Assembly (NCBI GenBank): GCA_024226555.1
Contig: JAAELO010000078.1
Location: 1 to 55,826, forward strand
Reading direction: 5' to 3'
Origin: Desulfobacterales bacterium
GTDB lineage: Bacteria; Desulfobacterota; Desulfobacteria; Desulfobacterales; JAAELO01
DNA: 55,826 nucleotides
In this document: piece by piece, positions 1 to 6,732 of the stretch
Layout: the number at the start of each line of letters is the position of its first letter
How positions within the stretch are numbered: position 1 is the first letter of the stretch
The notes under the pieces: generated by a model
What the model was told of the DNA's origin: nothing
What the model saw: only the letters and a program-made list of their open reading frames with translations
Database searches by the model: none
Position numbers and translations under genes: made by a program

Positions 1-755
1 ATAGCCTTGCTTCTGATTTTGTTTCATAATTGTTATTGTAAACACATTCTGTTTTTAAGGTTTTAAAGAAGCTTTCAACAACTGCGTTATCCCAACAATT
101 ACCTTTTCGGCTCATACTGCAAGTTATTTTATGTTCCTTTAATAGTTTTTGATATTCATTACTGGCATATTGTATTCCCTGATCTGAATGATGAATAAGA
201 CAGGTTTTCTTGTTTTATATGCCATTGTAAGGGCATTATTGACTAAAGTAGTTTTCATATTATCATCAATAGCCCAGCCAATTATCTTTCTTGAGAATAG
301 GTCCATTACAACTGCTAAATATATCCAGCTTTCCTGAGTCCATATATAAGTTATATCTGTGCACCAAACCTTATTTATTGTTCCTACTTTAAATTTCCTG
401 TCTAAAATGTTTTCCGCCACTGGTAGTTTATGACTGCCATATGCTGTGGGCTTAAATTTCTTTTTCCTCTTAACCTGAACACAAGCTTTAAACATGAGCT
501 TTCTTGCTTTATACCGTGTTATTTTCCCATCACATCTAAGGCTTAAAGCCAGTGCCATTCGCCTTGAACCATAACTTCCCCTACTTCTACTAAATATATC
601 TTTAACCATAAGGATTAACTTTAGATCAGGATCTACTTTATTATCTCTATACACCTTCAAATATTTATAAAAACCACTTCGACTTACTTCCATAGTCTTA
701 CATAGCAAAACTATGGGAAAGGCCTTCATTTGTTGTCGAATAAACTCAAACCTTA
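1..755 (-). pseudogene. IS3 orfB transposase (DDE integrase), frameshifted and cut by the window edge
   Basis: The reading frame carries an HTH_21-like N-terminal part (motif SRSGFYKYLK) and an rve integrase core with the first two catalytic Asp residues in WCTDITYI and VMDLFSRKIIGW. After the codons for TRKPV the frame is lost near positions 199-206. Reading one base over restores the expected IS3 continuation [13 protein letters not shown], then [16 protein letters not shown] with the catalytic Glu, and this continues to position 1. One base therefore appears to have been deleted. The frame overlaps the end of orfA in the -1 phase at an A-AAA-G stretch, which fits the programmed -1 frameshifting usual in IS3 elements. 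A sequencing error could also explain the internal break. Confidence 0.85.
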
Positions 756-1046
756 GTCTGATTCTTTTGCAAAGAAGACCGCTGCCTTTTTTAAAATTTC
801 TCTCTCCATCTTTAATTGCTGGACTTCTTTACGTAATTTAAATATTTCCTCTTTCTCTGGTGTCAGATTACCCTGACCTGGAAAAGCATCCTCACCTTCT
901 TGTTCAAACTCTTTTTTCCAGCGCCTTAAGGTTGCTTCGTGAATGCCGAGGTTTCTTCCTGCTTCTCTTATTTTGTAGCCTTCTTTAATCATAAGGTCTA
1001 CAGCATCTTTTTTAAATTGCTTTGAATACTTGTTTCTTATTCCCAT
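753..1046 (-). CDS. IS3-family transposase orfA (HTH DNA-binding subunit)
   Basis: This 97-residue protein has the Tnp_1/IS911-type helix-turn-helix in its first 60 residues (KYSKQFKKDAVDL, then AGRNLGIHEATLRRWKKE). A C-terminal leucine-rich helix (EEIFKLRKEVQQLKMEREIL) is the usual OrfA dimerisation zipper. The ATG at 1046 is preferred over an upstream in-frame ATG at 1079 because a strong GGAGGG ribosome-binding site lies just upstream of it and the family normally starts at this point. It ends at a TAA that overlaps the orfB frame. OrfA alone binds the IS ends but cannot transpose without the OrfAB fusion, which is broken here. Confidence 0.9.
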   Translation of the reverse strand: MGIRNKYSKQFKKDAVDLMIKEGYKIREAGRNLGIHEATLRRWKKEFEQEGEDAFPGQGNLTPEKEEIFKLRKEVQQLKMEREILKKAAVFFAKESD

Positions 1047-1292
1047 TATCCCTCCAAAAGTTTGTTCTGTTATACACACTTTTCGAGGTGTCTGCTATAC
1101 CTATACCACTTCATCTTTTAGTTAAATAAAATTGGAAATTTTATTGACGTATTAATTTCTTCGTTTTTCTTTAAGTTTTAGCTCTCGAAATATAAAACCA
1201 TATTCCTTCGAGCTAAAACTCTTGTAAATCTTGAAATTAAAACAAAATTCCTTCTCATAAAAACTTAATCTAATAATACTCTAAAACCACGA

Positions 1293-1470
1293 TCGGTCGT
1301 CATTCCCGAGAAGAACAATCCTACGCTTTTTAGGATGTTCTGAGTCGGATCGCTTATAAAACTTTAATAAAATAAAAGGCTTTAATTTTATTTAATATTC
1401 CAGTTTTATAAGCACCAGAGGTTTTTGCTCTATTATCTATTCTTGACACAGCCTCATATATCAGGGTTCC
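1293..1470. repeat. Dispersed repeat, copy 1, with a nested palindrome
   Basis: The unit begins GGTCGTCATTCCCGA, carries an internal hairpin (AGAACA...TGTTCT), then CCAGAGGTTTTT, and ends GACACAGCCTCATATATCAG. A second full unit lies at 54798-54900 and partial ones at 54699-54735 and 17006-17024. This copy differs by an extra perfect 12-bp inverted repeat, GCTTATAAAACT at 1352-1363 against AGTTTTATAAGC at 1402-1413. Inside it sits a second 8-bp inverted repeat (AATAAAAT/ATTTTATT), as if one small palindrome had inserted into another. No coding potential is seen. Confidence 0.6.
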
Positions 1471-1829
1471 ACAGGTTTATCATTATGCTCTTCATCCTTT
1501 ATAATGCTCAAATAACCAGACCCACTTTTATCTTTAAAATAATCATACGCTTTATTTCCAAGAGTAGACTCAGCTCTGAGTGCTGCAATCCGGGCTAATT
1601 TTATGTTAATGTAATAAACAAGAGTTGGATCATCTCGTCTACCAATAGCAGGTTCTTTAATTATTATGTATTCGTGAAAACCCTTAAAACCTTCTAACAA
1701 ATCTTCTATCCATTCATTGAAAGGTTTTACACACTGTAAGTAATTATAAAGTTCCAGGGCATTTACTCTTGAAGTTTCACTATTAATATTTATTGATAGG
1801 ATGGGAATCAATTTTTCTAATTTAGTCAT
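1461..1829 (-). CDS. AntA/AntB-type antirepressor domain protein
   Basis: The 122-residue product carries the phage AntA/AntB antirepressor signature: an opening LIPIL segment, VNALELYNYLQ, then FNEWIEDLLEGF, and the C-terminal YYINIKLARIAALRAESTLGNKAYDYF, matching the family's usual tail ending in an aromatic residue. Such domains inactivate prophage repressors or act as Bro/KilA-N-like regulators. The ATG at 1829 is chosen because a GAGGT ribosome-binding site precedes it; the longer frame to 1874 has no such signal. No other phage gene is visible nearby, so this looks like an orphan. Its last codons run into the end of the dispersed repeat at 1293-1470, so the original C terminus may have been replaced. 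Confidence 0.7.
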   Translation of the reverse strand: MTKLEKLIPILSININSETSRVNALELYNYLQCVKPFNEWIEDLLEGFKGFHEYIIIKEPAIGRRDDPTLVYYINIKLARIAALRAESTLGNKAYDYFKDKSGSGYLSIIKDEEHNDKPVEP

Positions 1830-1980
1830 ATATAATACCTCGAAAAAGATTTTTTGATTAATTACAAAGCACAAATAGTGGAAAACATATCAAGGCCAAA
1901 ACCCTCCTGCCGGAGAGGCTAAACTTTTGAAAAGTTTATCAAACAGGTCTTTTATAAAACTCTAAAAAATAAAAAAACGT

Positions 1981-2035
1981 GTCATCCCAGAACTAAGCAA
2001 AAAACTTGTTTTTGGATTAGTATCAGGGACCTCCT
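1981..2035. repeat. Diverged hairpin repeat related to the GGTCGTCATTCC family
   Basis: The stretch reads TGTCATCCCAGAA, then a hairpin (CTAAgCAAAAA pairing with TTTTTGgaTTAG), then TATCAGGGACCTCC. The order hairpin then TATCAGG matches the copy near 54800. The last bases (GGGACCTCC) resemble the terminal repeat of the miniature element found elsewhere in the window. It is non-coding and its boundaries are approximate. Confidence 0.4.
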
Positions 2036-2059
2036 AAATACGTCGATAATATAAACAAT

Positions 2060-2510
2060 CTAATTAATGGAGTCGTGAAAAAACGCACGACTCCATCTCT
2101 TTAAATTGTAGCTAAAACTTCAAGCTACAATTCAACAGCAAAAGATAATCCTGTTGGAATCGTAAAAAGATACACGATCACCTGAAGGATCAAATCCGTA
2201 CTACCGAATTCATGGTAAAAACATCATGTTTTCAGCGAACCAAACAAAACCAACAAAATCCAAACGCAAGAATACCTTCAAGAAGAGGCAACACTCTTCA
2301 AGGTATTAAATCGGGTCTGAATTTTTTGTTGGAAAAAGCTGCAAGACCTGAAACAGTCACAAGTCTCAACATTCCTGCGGAGGATGCAGGAATCCATTTT
2401 GGAATTGTCTGGCAATACGAAAGCAAGAGTAAGTTCAATACGTCTGAGCGCTCTACTACACGTAAGGAACTTCCCACGATCCTTCTTATCGTGTTGACTA
2501 TGTATAGAAA
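2060..2510. other. Cluster of consecutive hairpins without a convincing gene
   Basis: Several strong stem-loops follow one another. ATGGAGTCGTG pairs with CACGACTCCAT at 2067-2096 (11 bp, perfect). AATTGTAGCT pairs with AGCTACAATT at 2104-2132 (10 bp, perfect). AACAG pairs with CTGTT at about 2135-2155. AATACCTT pairs with AAGGTATT at 2271-2307, with inner GAAGAG/CTCTTC pairing. ATTCCTGC pairs with GCAGGAAT at 2371-2393. Open frames exist on both strands here but show no recognisable domain, and their codon use is unlike the neighbours. It could be a structured RNA, a transposon end or a recombination-site array; the sequence does not decide between these. Confidence 0.45.
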
Positions 2511-2682
2511 CTTCTGATATAAACTTTTTAGTCATTGCTTAATACTCACTATATTAAGTAAAATGATAGAAGGGGCGAGAGTGTGTAGCTCTTGCTCCTT
2601 TGCTATTTTTGTACTTCCTGAATGAAAGTACTGAGAAAAATGTATACTAACCAGTTAAAAAAAGTCAACCTTAAAGTTTTCT

Positions 2683-3216
2683 ATGGATAATATTGTTATA
2701 AATATTCTCACAATAATTATTTGTTCTTTTTCGAGTATATTTGTACCTTTCACAATGTATTCAAATAAAGTTAGAGAAACTCGTTTAGGATTTAATCCCC
2801 ATAGAATTAAAAAAGAAATTACAGGCCCCATTTTGATAAAGCTTTATGCTTCGTTTGGAATTTTTGGAGTTCTTTTACAATTAATCCCATTAATATTTGG
2901 CAATATTAATACAAGAAATTACACAACAAAATATTATTTTTTAATAACAATATTATCTTTATTTGTTGTTGTTTGCATACTTATAATTTTATTAAAAATA
3001 GGAAAAACTATAGCAAGGAGAAAATTTACTCCTATTCTTTTAAAAAAGTTAGAACAAGTAATAAAAAACTTTGTTTATAGAGGCAAATTAGAAAATCGAG
3101 AAATGCAAATATTAGATCTTGAAGAATTATTTGATATAAAAAAAGATAACTTAACTCTTTATCAAAGGATTGAAATCCTAAAAGTTTTTTTAAAGAAAAA
3201 TGACTTTAAACAATGA
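2683..3216 (+). CDS. Hypothetical membrane protein
   Basis: The 177-residue product has three hydrophobic segments, at about residues 5-25, 50-72 and 84-105. A basic cytosolic-type tail of about 70 residues follows (KTIARRKFTPILLKKLEQVIKNF and onward). No family was recognised. It is very AT-rich (many ATA and AAA codons), like the next three genes, and stands 211 bases before the HNH endonuclease in the same direction. Position alone suggests it could be part of the same accessory island; no function can be assigned. Confidence 0.6.
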   Translation: MDNIVINILTIIICSFSSIFVPFTMYSNKVRETRLGFNPHRIKKEITGPILIKLYASFGIFGVLLQLIPLIFGNINTRNYTTKYYFLITILSLFVVVCILIILLKIGKTIARRKFTPILLKKLEQVIKNFVYRGKLENREMQILDLEELFDIKKDNLTLYQRIEILKVFLKKNDFKQ

Positions 3217-3427
3217 GTTTTATTTTCTATTTAAATAATATACTCAAATAACAACTTATTGGTTTATATTGAATTGAGGTTGAAAGGTTGATCGAGGGGA
3301 TCAAACCTCCATTTGTCCTTTGTTAGAGATAAATACAACCTTTTCATTTGCTTGATTTTGTAAATTAAACTACTTTAGAAAGGTACGAAACAGGATTTAA
3401 TGTTAAATTACTAAGATTGAGGTCTTT

Positions 3428-4315
3428 ATGGCAAAAGGGGTTTTTACTTCAAAAGTTATTCCTTCATATGATGATTTACCAGAAGAAAAATATCATTTCC
3501 CGAAAACTTATCTAAACCAAGTTAAAGAGACCGTTGGCGATTGGATTTTATATTATGAACCAAGAAGAATAGGTGGGGGATTATCTGAAACTGGTGGGCG
3601 TCAATCCTATTTTGCGACTGCATTCGTTAACAAAATTGAAGAAGATCAAGAACTTAAAGATCATTATTATGCTTATGTTGCTGACTATCTTGAATTTGAT
3701 ACTCCTGTTCCATTCAAAATAGAAAATAACTATTTTGAACAAAAATTAGTTAAAGAAGATGGTACTACAAATAAAGGGGCATTTGGACGTTCTGTTAGAA
3801 TACTGCCCAATAACGAATACGATCAAATTCTAAATATGGGCTTTGGGAAATATTTAGATTTCAATAAAAAATCTGATTCAGAAGTACATGAAGAAACTCA
3901 AGAATATGAAAGAAGAATAGTTGAAACACTTGTTAAAAGACCTCTTAGAGATAGGGTTTTCGCATCAAATATTAAAAACGCTTATTCAAATTCTTGTGCA
4001 ATGACGGGAATAAAATTGGTTAACATTAATAGTCATTATGAGGTAGAAGCAGCACATATAAGACCTGTTGGTATGAATGGACCTGATTCAATTAGGAATG
4101 GTTTAGCCCTCTCAAGAACATTTCATTGGATGTTTGATAATGGGTTGATAACAATATCTGACGAGTATTGTATTATTACAGATAAAAAACTAATACCTGA
4201 TCAGTATTTAAATTTAATCAATAAAAGCGGTGAATTATTACTACCTAATGATAGTAAACTTTTACCACACCAAAAATTCTTGAAATATCATAGAGAAAAT
4301 ATTTTCAAAGGATAA
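3428..4315 (+). CDS. HNH endonuclease with N-terminal PUA/EVE-like domain (putative modification-dependent nuclease)
   Basis: The 295-residue protein has two parts. Residues 170-260 form an HNH_2-type nuclease: CAMTG at 190-194, then EAAHIRPV, RNGLALSR and HWMFDNG, giving catalytic/metal residues His210, Asn224 and His233. Residues 1-150 (MAKGVFTSK start, YHFPKTYL, DWILYYEPRR, YFATAFVNKI, YAYVADYLEF) look like the PUA/EVE-like fold that reads modified bases in EVE-HNH type nucleases. If that reading is right, it would cut modified phage DNA. The start has a GAGG-like site just upstream. A degraded copy of its 5' end lies at 11302-11363, showing that the family has been present twice. The nuclease call is firm; the modification-reader role is inference. 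Confidence 0.85.
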   Translation: MAKGVFTSKVIPSYDDLPEEKYHFPKTYLNQVKETVGDWILYYEPRRIGGGLSETGGRQSYFATAFVNKIEEDQELKDHYYAYVADYLEFDTPVPFKIENNYFEQKLVKEDGTTNKGAFGRSVRILPNNEYDQILNMGFGKYLDFNKKSDSEVHEETQEYERRIVETLVKRPLRDRVFASNIKNAYSNSCAMTGIKLVNINSHYEVEAAHIRPVGMNGPDSIRNGLALSRTFHWMFDNGLITISDEYCIITDKKLIPDQYLNLINKSGELLLPNDSKLLPHQKFLKYHRENIFKG

Positions 4316-4356
4316 AGATATAATATAAATCAGATATTCACAACGTTAGGTAAAAT

Positions 4357-4620
4357 ATGGAAAGTTACTTCCAAATTGCATCAAAAGAAAAGCATATTGA
4401 TATACTGGAAAAATGTTTTCACCAATTGATAAACAGTGAGATCGAAATTGAAAATACTGAAAAATTTGATACTGAAAATCTTGTTGGCTACAATATCTAC
4501 ATTGAAAGTGTTGATTCAAAAAAAGAAAAGCTATGGTCAAAGACCATTGAAAAAATAGTTAATTCCTTCGAGTCAAAAATTCAATTAAGATTAAGATTTT
4601 TTAATTCAAAAACTAAATAA
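4357..4620 (+). CDS. Small hypothetical protein downstream of the HNH nuclease
   Basis: This 87-residue acidic and lysine-rich product (start MESYFQIASKEKHIDILEK) begins 41 bases after the HNH gene stop in the same direction, so it may be co-transcribed with it. No signal peptide, membrane segment or domain was recognised. The predicted pattern is helix, strand, helix, strand (GYNIYIESV; IQLRLRFF). It could be an accessory or partner of the nuclease, or the remnant of a larger gene. The ribosome-binding site is weak. Confidence 0.5.
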   Translation: MESYFQIASKEKHIDILEKCFHQLINSEIEIENTEKFDTENLVGYNIYIESVDSKKEKLWSKTIEKIVNSFESKIQLRLRFFNSKTK

Positions 4621-4695
4621 CGAAAAAACAATAGGTCAAACCCTCAGTTGTTCTGGTATACATTGTCTGAAATGTTTAGATAAAAGGTATTTGAT

Positions 4696-5511
4696 ATGAT
4701 TAAAATTAAAACTATACTCTTTATAATTGTTGTTCTCTTTATGTCGAACATAAGTATAGCAGGGCAAATCACTGAAGACGATGTTCTTGGAAGTTTTTTA
4801 CATCTAAAAACACAAGATAATAAAAATTTGTCATCATTGGATAAACTGGATTTTATGTTCAGGGATAATTTAAACAGAACACCATCTCAGTTTTATAAGA
4901 AATGGGAAAAATATTTAAAAAGTGTAACTCGTATAAGTAATAAGAATCATACAACAGCAATTCTTCGTACAAGAAGAAAATGTATAGAAGCAGAAACTGA
5001 GCATGAAAAAGTAATAAGAAAATTTAAAAAGATGTCTAAAGATAATAACTCTTCTGAATGGGTTAAAAGGTTTAGAAAGAAAATCACTGAAAAAGAAATG
5101 CAAAGAAGAAGAAGAGAGATCTATGACATAATTTTGTATTTTAATAACAAAAGTGAATACACTCTTTTTAAGAAAACCGCGCAGGATCTTTTGTATAATA
5201 AAAGGTTATATTTTTCTCTTTTAGAACAGTATCATGATATCTTTTTAAGATTCTACTCAACTCTCTCAGAGAAAGAGAAAAAGAAAAATATTGAGTATTA
5301 CAATACTGTTAAACAAACCTTCAATAAATTTGAAACAAAATTAAAATATTATGAAATAGTTGTTGTCAATAAACACTATATATTATTTGAAACAGTGGTG
5401 AAAAATCTTAAAAACAAAGATATTTATAATTTATTAAAGTCCGAAAAAGTATTTCAAAAGCCGTTTGATTTCTTAAAATTGATTGATGATCTATATTCAA
5501 TAAAGAATTAA
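4696..5511 (+). CDS. Secreted helical protein of unknown function
   Basis: The 271-residue product starts with a clear signal peptide (KIKTILFIIVVLFMSN core, Ala-x-Ala-like site at ISIAGQ around residue 22). The mature part is highly charged and almost entirely helical, with repeated Lys/Arg/Glu stretches such as RRRREIYDII, and no cysteine-rich or catalytic motif. A ribosome-binding site (AAAGG) precedes the ATG. I do not recognise the family. It would act in the periplasm or outside the cell, and coiled-coil or scaffolding behaviour is the only hint. Confidence 0.6.
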   Translation: MIKIKTILFIIVVLFMSNISIAGQITEDDVLGSFLHLKTQDNKNLSSLDKLDFMFRDNLNRTPSQFYKKWEKYLKSVTRISNKNHTTAILRTRRKCIEAETEHEKVIRKFKKMSKDNNSSEWVKRFRKKITEKEMQRRRREIYDIILYFNNKSEYTLFKKTAQDLLYNKRLYFSLLEQYHDIFLRFYSTLSEKEKKKNIEYYNTVKQTFNKFETKLKYYEIVVVNKHYILFETVVKNLKNKDIYNLLKSEKVFQKPFDFLKLIDDLYSIKN

Positions 5512-5517
5512 TTGTAA

Positions 5518-5676
5518 TGGAGAATTGTAGATAAAATTATTGAAAAATTATGGGATGAAATTCCAAATGATTTTACAAATATTCATTTACACGAATATAC
5601 AACGATGACAAACCAAATCCATGGAACAAACGAAATGGGTAGGGGCGGATTCCATATCCGCCCATTGCGGACGTGA
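5518..5676 (+). pseudogene. Gene fragment cut by a repeat element
   Basis: Directly after the preceding stop, one frame reads IVDKIIEKLWDEIPNDF, then HLHEYTTMTNQIHGTNEMG, which looks like genuine protein sequence, but it has no ATG, GTG or usable TTG start. At about 5638 it runs into the GC-rich direct repeat and stops at a TGA inside it. This is best read as a remnant of a small gene whose ends were lost, the 3' end to repeat insertion. The family is not recognised. Confidence 0.35.
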
Positions 5677-5800
5677 CACAATATCCGGTCAAAACAGGGC
5701 AGAAATAGATTCTGCCCCTACGACGATAACGCAACCGTTAACGGGAAAAACAGGGATTATCACAAATTATTCAATAATTTAAACGACATACAACAACATT
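5638..5800. repeat. Direct repeat copy A (GTAGGGGCGGATTCC type)
   Basis: It starts GTAGGGGCGGATTCCATATC, forms a short GGGCGGAT/ATCCGCCC hairpin, and continues with CGGACGTGACACAATATCCGG, CAGGGCAGAA, ATTCTGCCCCTAC and a tail with CACAAATTATTCAATAATTT and AAACGACATACAACAACA. The same blocks in the same order and orientation recur at 6552-6690, and the tail block recurs at about 10434-10470. The richer GC content stands out from its surroundings. Copies A and B flank the GNAT gene. Confidence 0.75.
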
Positions 5801-6060
5801 TTAAAATGGAAAAATATAATTCAAAAATTCATCACTCATAAAGCATATTAAATCTGTTTACATCTTTTTTGTCCATGAGTATAATCTCTTTGTTAGATTT
5901 TGCTGCCCTATGTTTAGCAGCTTAAAAGATTATTACACGAATCGCTCTTCTGTCGCAGAGCAGCTTCGTTCAACAAAAAAACAAAAAACCTGAACACGGA
6001 TCTTATAAACTTGTTCAGTATCGAGTAAGTTTATCCTGTGACCGTTCGGATACTAAAATA

Positions 6061-6537
6061 ATGAGAAAAGCAACAATATCAGATATAGAATTTGTCGCCC
6101 AATGCTTTATAGAATTATCGTTATTTACGAAATCACAAGGTTCAGACGTTTATATTGATGGTATGCCTTCTGAAGTAAATGATCAAACCCGAAAGTTAGC
6201 GATGCAGCATATTAAGGATGATGAATCAACAGTATTTATTTCGACTGATGATGAACAGAATTCAGGCTGTATTATAGGTAAAATTGAAGAGACCTCTTTT
6301 CCAGTTAGTAATGTAGGAAAAGTCGGAAAGATTGTAATTTGCTGGGTTTCTGAAAAATATAGAAGGACTGGAATTGCCAAAAGACTATTTACGGAGATCG
6401 AAAAATGGTTTTACGAATCAGGTATAGAGATAATCGAACTTTCGTATTTATCCCAAAATGGTCCTGCAAAAAAGGTATGGGAAAGTCTCGAATTCGAACC
6501 ATTTAGAGTCTTCGCATACAAAACATTGAACCATTAA
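6061..6537 (+). CDS. GNAT-family N-acetyltransferase
   Basis: The 158-residue protein spans one GNAT fold. It has an N-terminal RKATISDIEFVAQCF start, a central beta strand GKIVICWVSEKYRRTGIAKRLF containing the acetyl-CoA pyrophosphate-binding R/Q-x-x-G-x-A loop (YRRTGIAKRL), and the C-terminal ELSYLSQNGPAKKVWESLEFEPFRVFAYK. Substrate is unknown; families of this type modify small molecules, antibiotics or protein N termini. The ribosome-binding site is poor and the nearest upstream gene is 550 bases away. It lies between two direct repeats about 900 bases apart, so it may have arrived or been retained as a cassette. Confidence 0.85.
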   Translation: MRKATISDIEFVAQCFIELSLFTKSQGSDVYIDGMPSEVNDQTRKLAMQHIKDDESTVFISTDDEQNSGCIIGKIEETSFPVSNVGKVGKIVICWVSEKYRRTGIAKRLFTEIEKWFYESGIEIIELSYLSQNGPAKKVWESLEFEPFRVFAYKTLNH

Positions 6538-6551
6538 TGATCGCCGAACCA

Positions 6552-6690
6552 TATCCGCCCATTACGGACGTGACACAATATCCGGTCAAAACAGGGCAGA
6601 AATGGATTCTGCCCCTACGGGAAACCGGGATTATCACAAATTATCCAATCGTTTAAACGACATACAGCAACATATTAAAAGCGAAAAAAA
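6552..6690. repeat. Direct repeat copy B (GTAGGGGCGGATTCC type)
   Basis: This carries the same blocks as copy A in the same orientation: ATATCCGCCCATTACGGACG, TGACACAATATCCGGTC, AACAGGGCAGAAATGGATTC, TGCCCCTACG, then ACCGGGATTATCACAAATTA and TTTAAACGACATACAGCAAC. The first 15 or so bases of the unit are missing. Copy A has an extra stretch after CCCCTAC that is absent here. Confidence 0.75.
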
Positions 6691-6732
6691 TAATCCAAAA
6701 ATTCATCAAAGGCGATCAATGTTTAATTCCCT

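Larger units (their letters stand above)
1..1100 (-). mobile_element. IS3-family insertion sequence, partial and decayed
   Basis: Two overlapping minus-strand reading frames have the orfA/orfB layout of IS3-family elements: a helix-turn-helix orfA followed by an rve-type DDE integrase in the -1 frame. The 3' end of orfB runs off the left edge of the window, so that terminus is missing. The right end should lie just beyond position 1080, upstream of orfA, but I could not match a terminal inverted repeat because the other end is absent. The integrase frame is broken near position 200, so this copy is probably not autonomous. Confidence 0.85.

Noticed and set aside
2212..2535. Overlapping open frames on both strands (101 and 85 residues)
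   Set aside because: Neither shows a domain, both cover the hairpin cluster, and neither has a convincing start signal.
4336..4350. CGTTAGGT after the HNH gene as an integron attC core
   Set aside because: No matching RYYYAAC partner or stem was found on either side, so an integron cassette array is not supported.
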